DNA of 64,000 nucleotides from Stenotrophomonas maltophilia (GTDB lineage: Bacteria; Pseudomonadota; Gammaproteobacteria; Xanthomonadales; Xanthomonadaceae): the NCBI GenBank assembly GCA_002364755.1, contig DEZI01000036.1, positions 15,644 through 79,643 of the forward strand. The letters run 5' to 3'. The translations under genes and the position numbers were made by a program. Numbering within the stretch: the stretch's first letter is position 1; the number at the start of each line of letters is the position of its first letter. This document shows, piece by piece, positions 1-10,150 of this stretch. The notes under the pieces are model-generated. The model worked only from the letters and a program-made list of their open reading frames with translations, ran no database searches and was not told the origin of the DNA.

Positions 1-115
1 CCACAGTGCCCCGCCATCCCACGGAATGCGCGCTTTTGCCGTTGACGTTGCCTTGGCCTCGGCGGGTGCAGGGCACAGCCCTGCCGAGACACCCCCGCCG
101 GGGTAAACTAGCCGG

Positions 116-1921
<1,806 letters not shown>

Positions 1922-2013
1922 CCGTTCTGCCTTGCCTCGTTGCGCGCTCGCCGGGCGTGGCCCGGCGCTACCGCACCCCGTGCGCTGCGTCGCCTGCCGT
2001 GGTGCATGCGATT

Positions 2014-2078
2014 GTAGAGCCGAGCCCATGCTCGGCTGTCGTTGCCGCAGAAGCAACCGAGCATGGGCCCGGCTCTAC
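2014..2078. repeat. SMAG-type REP inverted repeat
   Basis: Two GTAG-flanked palindromic units in inverted orientation: gtagagccgagcccatgctc on the left and its near reverse complement ending in ctac on the right. This is the arrangement of the Stenotrophomonas GTAG (SMAG) REP family. It lies between recQ and copL and could act as a bidirectional terminator or RNA-stability element. Confidence 0.8.
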
Positions 2079-2155
2079 ATTGGCGCTGCTCCAACCTTGA
2101 ACACGCCATTCAGCCAGAAGTGCATCCCGCGCCGCTTGCCGCTAAATTGACCCTC

Positions 2156-2536
2156 ATGTCCCTCACCTCGACCCTGCTCCGCGTCGTGCTCATGCTCAGC
2201 CTGTTGCTCAACGGGTTGAACGCGGCCATGGCCAGCGGGCACGAGCAGATGGGCCGGATGGCGCACGCCATGGCCGCCGAAGACGCGGCTGAGGGCGATT
2301 GCCACCACCACGCCGGCATGAAGGCCGAGCCTGCTCCGCAGGCTGAGGCCCCGGCCCACGACGCCCACTGCCAGATCAAGGACTGCGTGCGCAGCTGCGC
2401 CCAGCATCCGCTGCTGGCCGTGCAGCCGCAGTCGTTCCTGGCCGGCCCGGCGCTGTCGCTGGCCCCGCAGCCGATGCCCGGCGCTGGCCGCCCGGCACCG
2501 CCGCTGCCGCCCATCTCACGCCCCCCCATCGACTGA
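2156..2536 (+). CDS. copL: CopL-family copper-responsive leader protein
   Basis: A 126-residue small exported protein, first gene of the copper operon. The N-terminus is a hydrophobic signal segment (about residues 6-22, LLRVVLMLSLLLNGLNAA). A His/Met/Cys-rich middle follows (GDCHHHAGM, HDAHCQIKDCVRSC) and a Pro-rich tail ends PPISRPPID. In Xanthomonas, CopL is needed for copper-induced expression of copAB; that role is inferred here from position and composition. I used the ATG at 2156 rather than an upstream in-frame ATG at 2042, because the upstream part would run through the REP repeat and displace the signal peptide. copA starts 57 bp downstream. Confidence 0.8.
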   Translation: MSLTSTLLRVVLMLSLLLNGLNAAMASGHEQMGRMAHAMAAEDAAEGDCHHHAGMKAEPAPQAEAPAHDAHCQIKDCVRSCAQHPLLAVQPQSFLAGPALSLAPQPMPGAGRPAPPLPPISRPPID

Positions 2537-2593
2537 TTCCACGCGTACCGCTGCCGGCCGCCTGCCGGCGCCTTTCCGTGTCTGGAGTCACCC

Positions 2594-4411
2594 ATGAATA
2601 CCCGCATTCCCCCCGGCCCGGGCCGCCTGCCCATGCCGTCGCGCCGCCTGTTCGTCCAGGGCCTGGCCGCTGGCGGCGTGGTCGCCGGCGCCACCGCCAT
2701 CGGCGTGCCGCAGCGCGCGCTCGCTGCGGCCAGCGCCACCCCGCGCCTGGCCGGCGCCCCTGCCGTGCTCACCGATACCCGCGTCGAGCTGGCCATCGGC
2801 GAGTCGCTGGCCAACTTCACCGGCCGCACCCGCCCGGCAATCACCGTCAACGGCTCGCTGCCCGCGCCCATCCTGCGCTGGCGCGAAGGCCAGACCGTGG
2901 ACCTGTTCGTGCGCAACACGCTCGATCGCCACCCCACCTCCATCCACTGGCACGGCATCCTGCTGCCGGCCAACATGGACGGTGTGCCCGGCCTCAGCTT
3001 CAACGGCATCGCCCCCGGCGAGACCTACCACTACCACTTCCAGCTGAAGCAGTCGGGAACCTACTGGTACCACAGCCATTCGATGTTCCAGGAGCAGGCC
3101 GGCCTGTATGGCGCGCTCATCATCGATCCGGCCGAACCGGCGCCCTACCACCACGACCGCGAGCATGTGATCCTGCTCTCGGACTGGACCGACATGGACC
3201 CCGGCGCGCTGTTCCGGCGCATGAAGAAGCTCGCCGAGCACGACAACTACTACAAGCGCACCCTGCCCGACTTCGTGCGCGACGTGCGCCGCGATGGCTG
3301 GTCGGCCGCCGTCGCCGACCGTGGCATGTGGGGCCGGATGCGGATGACGCCCACCGACATCTCCGACGTCAACGCCCACACCTACACCTACCTGATGAAC
3401 GGCACGGCGCCGGCCGGCAACTGGACCGGCTTGTTCCGCAGCGGCGAGAAGGTCTTGCTGCGCTTCATCAACGGCGCCTCGATGACCTACTTCGACGTGC
3501 GCATTCCCGGCCTGAAGATGACCGTGGTCGCCGCCGATGGCCAGTACATCCATCCGGTCAGCATCGATGAATTCCGCATTGCCCCGGCCGAGACCTACGA
3601 CGTGCTGGTGGAACCGACCGGCCAGGATGCCTTCACCCTCTTCTGCCAGGACATGGGCCGCACCGGCTTTGCCGCCGGCACCCTGGCCGTGCGCCATGGC
3701 CTGCAGGCCCCGGTTCCGCAGCGCGACCCGCGCCCGCTGCTGACGATGTCCGACATGGGGCATGACATGGGCGGCCACGACATGGGCGGCCACGCTGGCC
3801 ACGACATGGCCGCGATGAAAAGCATGGAAGGCGGCTGCGGTGCCAGCATGGGCCACGGCGCTCACGGCGATGCCTCTGCGGGCAAGGCACCAAAGCATCC
3901 GGCCAGCGAACGCAACAACCCGCTGGTGGACATGCAGAGCTCGGCCAGCGAACCGAAGCTGGATGACCCCGGCATCGGCCTGCGCGACAACGGTCGCCAG
4001 GTGCTGACCTACGGTGCCATGCACAGCCTGTTCGAAGATCCCGATGGCCGCGAGCCCAGCCGCGAGATCGAACTGCACCTGACCGGGCACATGGAGAAGT
4101 TCGCCTGGTCGTTCGACGGCATTCCCTTCGCCAGCGCCGAACCGCTGCGGCTGAACCACGGCGAGCGCATGCGCATCGTGCTGGTCAACGACACGATGAT
4201 GCAGCACCCGATCCATCTGCATGGCGTATGGAGCGACGTGGAAAACGCCCAGGGCGAATTCCAGGTGCGCAAGCACACCGTGGACATGCCGCCGGGCACC
4301 CGCCGCAGCTACCGCGTGCGCGCCGATGCGCTCGGCCGCTGGGCCTACCACTGCCATCTGCTGTACCACATGGAAGCGGGGATGATGCGCGAAGTGAGGA
4401 TCGAAGAATGA
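2594..4411 (+). CDS. copA: Multicopper oxidase CopA (copper resistance)
   Basis: Periplasmic multicopper oxidase of the copper-resistance system; it oxidises or sequesters Cu(I). The 605-residue protein begins with a twin-arginine signal (SRRLFVQG, arginines near 17-18, then a hydrophobic stretch to AALAA-like cleavage), so it is exported folded. Copper ligand motifs are present: HWHGILLP and HSHSMFQEQ in the N-terminal cupredoxin domain, HPIHLHGVW and YHCHLLYHMEAGMM in the C-terminal domain. A Met/His-rich insert (repeats of MGHDMGGH, about residues 385-430) is typical of CopA. The stop overlaps the copB start in ATGA, showing translational coupling. Confidence 0.96.
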   Translation: MNTRIPPGPGRLPMPSRRLFVQGLAAGGVVAGATAIGVPQRALAAASATPRLAGAPAVLTDTRVELAIGESLANFTGRTRPAITVNGSLPAPILRWREGQTVDLFVRNTLDRHPTSIHWHGILLPANMDGVPGLSFNGIAPGETYHYHFQLKQSGTYWYHSHSMFQEQAGLYGALIIDPAEPAPYHHDREHVILLSDWTDMDPGALFRRMKKLAEHDNYYKRTLPDFVRDVRRDGWSAAVADRGMWGRMRMTPTDISDVNAHTYTYLMNGTAPAGNWTGLFRSGEKVLLRFINGASMTYFDVRIPGLKMTVVAADGQYIHPVSIDEFRIAPAETYDVLVEPTGQDAFTLFCQDMGRTGFAAGTLAVRHGLQAPVPQRDPRPLLTMSDMGHDMGGHDMGGHAGHDMAAMKSMEGGCGASMGHGAHGDASAGKAPKHPASERNNPLVDMQSSASEPKLDDPGIGLRDNGRQVLTYGAMHSLFEDPDGREPSREIELHLTGHMEKFAWSFDGIPFASAEPLRLNHGERMRIVLVNDTMMQHPIHLHGVWSDVENAQGEFQVRKHTVDMPPGTRRSYRVRADALGRWAYHCHLLYHMEAGMMREVRIEE

Positions 4412-5358
4412 GCCGTCACCTCTCCCGCAGCCTGCTGGCCCTGGGCCTGGCCACGGCCCTGCCCGCGTTCGCGCAGTCGCATGACGCGCATGCCGGCCAT
4501 GACATGGCAGCGCCCGCAAAGGCGCCGGTCGACCATTCGAAGACGGATCATTCGAGCATGGATCACGGCGCGATGGGCCACTCGCAGATGGACCATTCGA
4601 CGATGGACCATTCGGCAATGAGCCACGAGATGCCCATGCCCGCGCCGAGTGAACCGCGCGAACCCATCCCGGTACCCACCGACGCCGACCGCGCCGCCGC
4701 CTTTCCGCCCATCGAACACGGCGCCATGCAGCACGCGCCGGAGATCAACAGCCTGCTGCTGATCGATCGGTTGGAACACTGGGATGGCCGGAACGGTAAC
4801 GGCCAGGCCTGGGAAGCCACCGGCTGGATCGGCGGCAACATCAACCGCCTGTGGCTGCGCAGCGATGGCGAGCGCAGTGGCAGCCGCACCGAGTCTTCGT
4901 CGCTGGAAGCGCTGTACGGCCGCAGCGTGTCGCCGTGGTGGGACGTGCTGGTCGGCGTGCGCCAGGATTTCCGCCCCGCCGATTCGCGCACCTGGGCCGC
5001 CATCGGCATCCAGGGCCTGGCACCGTACAAGTTTGAAAGCTCGGCCACGCTCTACCTGGGCTCCGGCGGGCAGGTGCTGGCCAAGGCCGAAGTGGAGTAC
5101 GAGGTGCTGCTGACCAATCGGCTGATCCTGCAGCCGGTGGTGGAGGCCACGCTGGCGGCCAAGGACGAACCGGAACATGGCATCGGCCGCGGCCTGAACA
5201 AGGTCGAGACCGGCCTGCGCCTGCGCTACGAATTCAGCCGTCGCTTCGCGCCGTACATCGGCATCAGCCACGAGCGCAGTTTCGGCGATGCCGCCGACGC
5301 TGCCGGCGACCACGCGCGCGACACGCGCTGGGTGGCCGGTGTGCGCATGTGGTTCTGA
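4408..5358 (+). CDS. copB: Outer-membrane copper resistance protein CopB
   Basis: Copper-binding outer-membrane protein that acts with CopA. It has 316 residues: a Sec signal peptide (SLLALGLATALPAFAQ), then a His/Met-rich copper-binding segment with repeated DHSxMDH/GHS units (about residues 25-75). The C-terminal beta-barrel domain of the CopB/PcoB type ends in a terminal aromatic residue (WVAGVRMWF). The start is the ATG overlapping the copA stop. A strong hairpin at 5369-5390 ends the operon. Induction by copper through CopL or a two-component system is expected from the family, but no regulator binding site was identified here. Confidence 0.94.
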   Translation: MSRHLSRSLLALGLATALPAFAQSHDAHAGHDMAAPAKAPVDHSKTDHSSMDHGAMGHSQMDHSTMDHSAMSHEMPMPAPSEPREPIPVPTDADRAAAFPPIEHGAMQHAPEINSLLLIDRLEHWDGRNGNGQAWEATGWIGGNINRLWLRSDGERSGSRTESSSLEALYGRSVSPWWDVLVGVRQDFRPADSRTWAAIGIQGLAPYKFESSATLYLGSGGQVLAKAEVEYEVLLTNRLILQPVVEATLAAKDEPEHGIGRGLNKVETGLRLRYEFSRRFAPYIGISHERSFGDAADAAGDHARDTRWVAGVRMWF

Positions 5359-5368
5359 GGCACGGCAA

Positions 5369-5390
5369 GGCCCCGGCAATCGCCGGGGCC
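5369..5390 (+). terminator. Hairpin after copB
   Basis: Perfect 9-bp arms, ggccccggc and gccggggcc, around a 4-nt loop, 10 bp after the copB stop. There is no T-tract, so it may be a weak or Rho-assisted terminator. Confidence 0.55.
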
Positions 5391-5426
5391 CGCTACACTG
5401 CGCCGCGTTCCATCCCATACACCGCC

Positions 5427-5939
5427 ATGTCCCTGCAGATCCGCCGCGCCACCCTGGCCAACGCCGAAGCGCTTTCGGCCATCGCCATTGCCACCTACAC
5501 CGAAACCTGGGGCGACTCGTACCCGCCGCAGGAGCTGGACGCGTTCCTGCAGGAGCACTACGGCATCGTGCCGCAGCGCGAGGAATTGTCCGACGAGCGC
5601 AGCGCGGTCTGGCTGCTGCTGGATGGCGGGACGGTGGTGGGTTACCTGGCCGCCGGTGCCAATACCCTGCCGCATGCCGAGGCACGCGAGGGCGACATCG
5701 AACTGAAGCGGCTGTACATCCTCGCCGCGCACCAGAACGGCGGGCACGGCGCACGGCTGATGGACGCGTTCATCGCCTGGTTGGACCAGCCACAGCGCCG
5801 CACCCTGTGGGTGGGCGTGTGGGAGGACAACTTCGCCGCGCAGCGCTTCTACGCGCGCTACGGTTGTGAGAAAGCCGGCGAGTACGATTTCATCGTGGGC
5901 AGCACGCGCGACCGTGAGTTCATCCTGCGCCGGCCGTGA
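5427..5939 (+). CDS. GNAT-family N-acetyltransferase
   Basis: A 170-residue single-domain GCN5-related acetyltransferase; the acceptor cannot be predicted. The acetyl-CoA binding motif A is visible as LKRLYILAAHQNGGHGARLM (basic residue followed by QNGGHGA) and is followed by the helix MDAFIAWL. The late motif FAAQRFYARYGCEKAGEYDF is the usual motif B region. I chose the ATG at 5427, which gives the canonical start (LQIRRATLANAEAL); the longer upstream reading would include the copB terminator hairpin. It is monocistronic, followed by a cluster of REP units. Confidence 0.88.
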   Translation: MSLQIRRATLANAEALSAIAIATYTETWGDSYPPQELDAFLQEHYGIVPQREELSDERSAVWLLLDGGTVVGYLAAGANTLPHAEAREGDIELKRLYILAAHQNGGHGARLMDAFIAWLDQPQRRTLWVGVWEDNFAAQRFYARYGCEKAGEYDFIVGSTRDREFILRRP

Positions 5940-5949
5940 CATGCCCTTG

Positions 5950-6080
5950 CAGAGCCGCGCCATGCTCGACTGCCCCTGATCTGTAGAGTCGAGCCATGCT
6001 CGACTGGCTTTTACCGGAATAGTCGAGCATGGCTCGACTCTACAAAGAACGAAGAGCAGTCGAGCGTGGCTCGACTCTAC
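5950..6080. repeat. Cluster of four SMAG-type REP units
   Basis: Four palindromic units of the form gtagagtcgagccatgctcg or its reverse complement. One degenerate copy is at about 5950, one forward copy at 5983 and two inverted copies at 6022 and 6059, each ending in ctac. They lie between convergent genes. Confidence 0.8.
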
Positions 6081-6086
6081 CAACCG

Positions 6087-6374
6087 TCAGAAGTCAAACA
6101 GCTCCGACAGGAAGCTTTCCTTCTTCTTTTTCGGCCGCTGGCCAAGATGGCGGGTATCGCGGTGCATCACGGGCGTCGGCGCCACCTGCGGTGCGGCCTG
6201 CGGTGCGGCCTGCACCGGTGCCGCTGGCGGCACCGCAGCCCCGGCGCGCTCGATGATCTTGTCCAGTTCACCGCGGTCCAGCCACACGCCGCGGCAGCCC
6301 GGGCAGTAATCGATCTCGATGCCATGGCGCTCGGCCATCTGCAGGGTCTGGGTGGTACACACGGGGCACTGCAT
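6087..6374 (-). CDS. TFIIB-type zinc-ribbon protein
   Basis: A 95-residue protein with an N-terminal zinc ribbon of the zf-TFIIB family: CPVC at residues 3-6 and CPGC at 24-27, followed by the conserved RGVWLDRGELDKI. The middle is Ala/Pro/Gln-rich and probably disordered; the C-terminus ends in a lysine cluster and a hydrophobic tail (PKKKKESFLSELFDF). Function is unknown for the family. The start at 6374 is supported by the family's usual M-x-CPxC beginning. It is divergent from the CPBP gene. Confidence 0.85.
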   Translation of the reverse strand: MQCPVCTTQTLQMAERHGIEIDYCPGCRGVWLDRGELDKIIERAGAAVPPAAPVQAAPQAAPQVAPTPVMHRDTRHLGQRPKKKKESFLSELFDF

Positions 6375-6521
6375 GGGCGTCGCTCCTGTTGGCCGGCCTT
6401 CGACTGTACCTGTCCATCGATGACTGTCCGGCAACATGACCGATGGCACAGGGACGAACGGCGCGTGCCCGCGCACGGCCGACCGCACACACTGCGTCTT
6501 CACCCCGCAGGGAATGCGCGC

Positions 6522-7292
6522 ATGCCCCAGATGTCCCGCCTGCCTACCGCCGCCCGCGTGCTGCTGCTGCTGCTCGGCGTCGGCCTCGGCCTGAACCTGC
6601 GTGACCTCACTGCCGCCGTGGGCCTGCCCATCCCGGCGTTGCCCATGCCCTACGGCGGCAGCCTGCTCGATAACGCCTTGGCCGTACTGGTGGCAGTGCT
6701 GCTTGCCGCCCTGCTGCGCCCCCGTGGCGTGGGTCTGGCCGCCAGCCTCGGCCTGCGCTGGAATAGCGCCAGCGGACCGGCCTGGGTGCTGCTGGGCAGC
6801 CTGCCGTGCTGGCTGGGCTTGGCCATGCTGGGGTCGCCCAACACCGCGCTGACCACGCTGGACGCCAGCATGCTGGCCGTCCTGTTCCCGCTGGCCGAGG
6901 AAGTGCTGTTCCGTGGCCTCGGCTTCGTGCTGCTGCTGAAGATCGTGCGCGGCCCGTGGCCCCTGCTGGCGCTGCCGCAGGCGCTGCTGTTCGGCATGGT
7001 GCACTGGCTGGGCTTCGGCGGCTTCGAGGGTGGCGGCGTAGCCCTGTTCGTCGGCGCGGTCATCGCCCTGGGCGGCTTCATCTTCGCCTGGCTCGACCAT
7101 CTGGACGGCGACACCCTGTGGTGCGGCCTGGCGCTGCACGTGTCGATGAACCTGGCCTGGAACGTGTTCAGCCTCGACGATGCAGTCGCCCTGGGCTGGC
7201 AGGCCACCAGCCTGCGCATCGGCACGGCGGCGCTCGCGGTTGTCGTATTAGGCCTGCATGTGCGCCGAAAGCGTGCTGTAACGCCGCCTTAG
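6522..7292 (+). CDS. CPBP-family intramembrane metalloprotease
   Basis: A 256-residue polytopic membrane protein of the CPBP (CAAX protease/bacteriocin-processing, ABI) family. The glutamate motif EEVLFRG is at about residues 126-132, the histidine motif HWLGFGGF follows, and the last motif HVSMNLAWN carries the final metal ligand. Hydrophobic segments flank each motif. Several ATGs lie upstream in frame, but the chosen ATG begins directly before the first hydrophobic helix. The substrate is unknown. Confidence 0.85.
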   Translation: MPQMSRLPTAARVLLLLLGVGLGLNLRDLTAAVGLPIPALPMPYGGSLLDNALAVLVAVLLAALLRPRGVGLAASLGLRWNSASGPAWVLLGSLPCWLGLAMLGSPNTALTTLDASMLAVLFPLAEEVLFRGLGFVLLLKIVRGPWPLLALPQALLFGMVHWLGFGGFEGGGVALFVGAVIALGGFIFAWLDHLDGDTLWCGLALHVSMNLAWNVFSLDDAVALGWQATSLRIGTAALAVVVLGLHVRRKRAVTPP

Positions 7293-7373
7293 CCCACCCT
7301 GCACGCGAGTATCACCCCATGGTCGAGCATACTTGCGCGCCATTTCACCCCTGCTGTCCGGAGTTGTCGCGTC

Positions 7374-7796
7374 ATGTTGCTGTCCAAGCGCCACGTTGAG
7401 CCCCGCGTCCTGCTGATCGAGGACGCCGAGGAAACCCGCGAGCTGAGCCGCATGGCGCTGGAGAGCCAGGCCTGCCACGTGGTGGGCGTGAGCTCGGCCG
7501 AAGCCGCGCTGGGTCTGCTCGCCGCCGGTGAGCGCTTTGACCTGCTGTTCACCGACGTCAACCTGGGCCTGGTCAGCGGCATCGAGGCCGCCAATCACGT
7601 GCGTGGTCTGTACCCGCAGCTGCCGATCCTGGTCACCTCGGGCATGGACCAGCACGCGGTGCTGCCGCAGCTGCGTGAGGGCATCCACTTCCTGCCCAAG
7701 CCGTACAACATGAGCGAGCTGCTGGACGCCATCCGGCTCTGCTTCCGCCACGCCGATGCCGGCGTATTGACCGGCCCCGACGCGCAGGCGGCGTGA
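7374..7796 (+). CDS. Single-domain response regulator (CheY-like)
   Basis: A 140-residue stand-alone receiver domain without an output domain. The acidic pocket is seen as LLIEDAEE (about residues 14-21), the phosphoacceptor Asp lies in LLFTDVNLG (about 61), and the conserved KPY is near 109-111. It likely takes part in a phosphorelay or protein-protein regulation. No histidine kinase is adjacent, so the partner is elsewhere. A 27-bp perfect inverted repeat follows immediately. Confidence 0.9.
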   Translation: MLLSKRHVEPRVLLIEDAEETRELSRMALESQACHVVGVSSAEAALGLLAAGERFDLLFTDVNLGLVSGIEAANHVRGLYPQLPILVTSGMDQHAVLPQLREGIHFLPKPYNMSELLDAIRLCFRHADAGVLTGPDAQAA

Positions 7797-7800
7797 GGCA

Positions 7801-7862
7801 GTCATCCACGCATGGCGTGGATCTACTTCATTTTTAGTAGATCCACGCCATGCGTGGATGAC
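7801..7862. repeat. Perfect 27-bp inverted repeat (REP pair), likely bidirectional terminator
   Basis: Arms 7801-7827 and 7836-7862 are exact reverse complements, with an 8-nt T-rich loop. Each arm is itself a REP palindrome (atccacgcatggcgtggat) carrying the GTAG motif. It sits between the convergent response-regulator and esterase genes. Confidence 0.9.
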
Positions 7863-7870
7863 GTTGACGG

Positions 7871-8815
7871 TCAACCACCGGTATACGGCCCTTCCCCCGG
7901 CATCACCTCCAGCAACGCACGGGTAATCACCCGCGGGTAGACCGTCAGATGGTCCTCACCCTCGATCACCACGTTGTCCACCTGCAGCTTGCGGCCACTG
8001 CGCTGCAGCTGCGCAGTGAAATCTGCGGCTTGCCGCAGCATGTCGTTGCCGGTTGAGTAGCGCGGCCCCGGCTTGACGGTTTCGTAGCTGCCCACCGACA
8101 ACAGCACGCGGGTCGGCTGCGCCGGGATGACAGCACTGTCCTGCATGCGCGGCAGCAACAGCTGGTCGAACCACAGCGAAGGGCTGGACAGGATGTAGGT
8201 GTTGAACAGATCCGGCTGGGTGGTCAGCACATAGGCGCCAAACAGTGCGCCATAGGAATGGCCGGCAAATGCACGTCGCGCCGGATCGGTCCGGTAGCGC
8301 GCATCGATCATCGGCAGCACCTCTGCGGCCAGGAAATCGCGGTAATGCGCGGCACCGCCGTAGGTGACGTCATCACTGTAGTAACCCTCAGGCTTCCGCA
8401 CGGGATTGCTGGGCGTGTAGTCGTGCGAGCGGCTCTGCTTGGACGTCAGCCCTTCCTGCGGCGGCAGCCCGACCAGGATGAAATTCTCGATGTTGACGCC
8501 CTGCTGGCCCACCAGGTTGCGCACGCTGCGCACCAGCGGAAAGCTGTACAGCGCATCGGTCACGTACAGCACCGGATAGCGCTCTTCAGGGTGGGCCGCA
8601 TAGTCGGCCGGCAAGGCCACCCAGATCGGGTAATCGCGGCCGACCGGATCGTGCACGCGCAGCGCTTCGGTATCGGGCAGCACCACGCCGGGCGTGGCGG
8701 TGGCTGTTGCCGTGCCCTGCTTCGGTATCTCCTGCGCCGCCGGTGGTGCCACCGACATCGCGCACCCGGCCAGTGCCAGGCACATCACCGCACTCCATCC
8801 ACGTCCGTGCTTCAT
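7871..8815 (-). CDS. Esterase-like alpha/beta hydrolase, predicted lipoprotein
   Basis: A 314-residue putative esterase of the Fes/IroE/esterase D group. The start at 8815 gives a lipoprotein signal (MCLALAGC, lipobox LAGC), so it is probably membrane-anchored in the periplasm. The nucleophile elbow is GHSYGA, the catalytic acid is likely in the GSYE region, and the histidine in GEDHLTVYP. Such enzymes cleave siderophore esters or other acyl esters; the substrate here is unknown. A second hydrolase of the same family lies just upstream (8845-9711), so the two probably form an operon after duplication. Confidence 0.85.
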   Translation of the reverse strand: MKHGRGWSAVMCLALAGCAMSVAPPAAQEIPKQGTATATATPGVVLPDTEALRVHDPVGRDYPIWVALPADYAAHPEERYPVLYVTDALYSFPLVRSVRNLVGQQGVNIENFILVGLPPQEGLTSKQSRSHDYTPSNPVRKPEGYYSDDVTYGGAAHYRDFLAAEVLPMIDARYRTDPARRAFAGHSYGALFGAYVLTTQPDLFNTYILSSPSLWFDQLLLPRMQDSAVIPAQPTRVLLSVGSYETVKPGPRYSTGNDMLRQAADFTAQLQRSGRKLQVDNVVIEGEDHLTVYPRVITRALLEVMPGEGPYTGG

Positions 8816-8844
8816 CCGCGTTTTTCCTGTGGTCGTCGGCGCTA

Positions 8845-9711
8845 TCAAGGCTGGGCCGGCGGGTGGGCCGGGAACAGCGTGCGCAGCGCCTGCAGCGCCG
8901 CCGGGTGGTAGACCGTGCCGTGGGTTTCCTGCGGGAACGGCTGATAGCCGGCCAGCACCGACGGCGACACGCCCTTCAACAGCGCGCCCTGCAGCAGCGC
9001 GCTCAGCTGCTGCGTGGTCTGCGCCAGCTCCGGCTGCCCGCTGCTGGCCAGAAACACGCGCGGCTTGGCCTTGGCCACCGCCGGCAGCAGCTTCGGCGCC
9101 GAGGCCAGCAGCGAGCCCTTGTTCCACCACAGGCTGGGGTCGAGCGCGATGTAGCTGTTGAACAGCGTCGGCTCCTGCAGCAAGGTTTCCACCACGAACA
9201 GGCCCGCCAGCGATTCGCCGATCAGCGCGCGCTCGTCGGTGGTCGGGTAGCGCTGGCGAATCTGCGGCATCAGTTCGTCACGCAGGAAGGTGCGGTAAGC
9301 CGCCGAACCGCCGATGCGCGGTGCGATCTTCTGGTCCTCCGGGTCGCTGCTGGGGCCGGTCATGTCGCGGCGGCGCTCGGTGTTCTCGATGCCTACCAGC
9401 AAGAACGGACGCATGCTGTCGTTGCCGCTCAGCACCTGCACCAGGCCGGCCACGTGCAGGAAATCCTCGCCGATGCCACCGTCGGGCATGTACAGCACCG
9501 GCAGCGGCGTCTTCGGGTCCAGGCCCCAGGGCTGCGGGCGGTACACGTTGATGCGGCGGGTTTCGCCCAGCGCCTTCGATTCGATGGTGAAGGTCTCGCC
9601 GATCACCAGCGGGCTGGCGGGTGCAGCCTGCGTAGCTGGCGCGGGTGCAGCGGCCATCAGCGGTGTGGCGGAGACGACGGACAACAACAGCGACAGCACG
9701 ATCAAGCGCAT
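8845..9711 (-). CDS. Secreted esterase-like alpha/beta hydrolase
   Basis: A 288-residue protein with a Sec signal (MRLIVLSLLLSVVSATPLMA), followed by an esterase-D/Fes-like fold. It has a conserved PVLYMPDGG strand-turn, nucleophile elbow GESLAG and late histidine in FPQETHGTVYHP. It resembles the next gene, 29 bp downstream (7871-8815), especially in the segments FNSYIALDPSLWW and FNTYILSSPSLWF, so they are paralogues. An in-frame ATG at 9723 would add four residues. The substrate cannot be read from sequence. Confidence 0.85.
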   Translation of the reverse strand: MRLIVLSLLLSVVSATPLMAAAPAPATQAAPASPLVIGETFTIESKALGETRRINVYRPQPWGLDPKTPLPVLYMPDGGIGEDFLHVAGLVQVLSGNDSMRPFLLVGIENTERRRDMTGPSSDPEDQKIAPRIGGSAAYRTFLRDELMPQIRQRYPTTDERALIGESLAGLFVVETLLQEPTLFNSYIALDPSLWWNKGSLLASAPKLLPAVAKAKPRVFLASSGQPELAQTTQQLSALLQGALLKGVSPSVLAGYQPFPQETHGTVYHPAALQALRTLFPAHPPAQP

Positions 9712-9845
9712 GGAGCGACCCATCCTGGGAAAGAAGCCGAGCATAACGCCATGTCCTGTGCATTGGCGCTGATGCTTGGACGGCATCGGGGAATGACCGT
9801 GCGTACGGGTGCTACCCTGCATGTCCCCTTACAAGGAGTTGGCAC

Positions 9846-9947
9846 ATGGGCACATTCAGCATCTGGCATTGGATCATCCTTCTGGCGGTCGTCCTCATTC
9901 CCATCGGCATCGTGGCCGCGATCATCGCGATTGCCCGCAGAAAGTAG
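9846..9947 (+). CDS. 33-residue TatA-like membrane peptide
   Basis: Reads M-G-T-F-S-I-W-H-W followed by a single hydrophobic helix and a basic end (ARRK). The beginning matches the N-terminus of TatA in this group (GSFSIWHW-type), the pore component of twin-arginine export. The usual amphipathic helix and acidic tail are missing, because the stop comes right after the transmembrane helix. A strong Shine-Dalgarno aaggag sits 8-13 bases before the ATG, so translation is likely. The TAG stop is part of the GTAG of the following REP array. It could be a genuine mini-TatA/regulatory peptide or the remnant of a TatA gene truncated by REP insertion. Confidence 0.5.
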   Translation: MGTFSIWHWIILLAVVLIPIGIVAAIIAIARRK

Positions 9948-10150
9948 ATCCACGCCATGCGTGGATGACCGACCGCGCGGTGACGTCTCTCGATCCACGC
10001 CATGCGTGGATGCTCTGACCGCGCAATAACGTCTGTTGATCCATGCCATGCGTGGACGGTCTGACCGCGCGATGACGTCTGTTGACCCATGCCATGCGTG
10101 GGTGGCCTGACCGCGCCATGACGTCTGTGGAGCCGAGCCCATGCTCGGCT
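9947..10150. repeat. Tandem array of five REP units, 45-46 bp period
   Basis: Copies begin at 9947, 9992, 10038, 10084 and 10130. Each has the palindrome gatccacgccatgcgtggat (later copies diverged) plus a conserved spacer (ctgaccgcgc..tgacgtct). The last copy has switched to the gagccgagcccatgctcggc palindrome type. The regular period marks local tandem duplication of palindrome plus spacer. Confidence 0.85.

Noticed and set aside
2588..4618. 676-residue open frame opposite copA
   Set aside because: It is the antisense shadow of copA/copB: very His/Ala/Gly-rich, no ribosome site, and the plus strand has complete CopA motifs.
9947..10150. CRISPR-like array
   Set aside because: Repeat spacing is regular (45-46 bp), but the intervening sequence is conserved rather than unique, and the units are REP palindromes. 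No cas genes are present.
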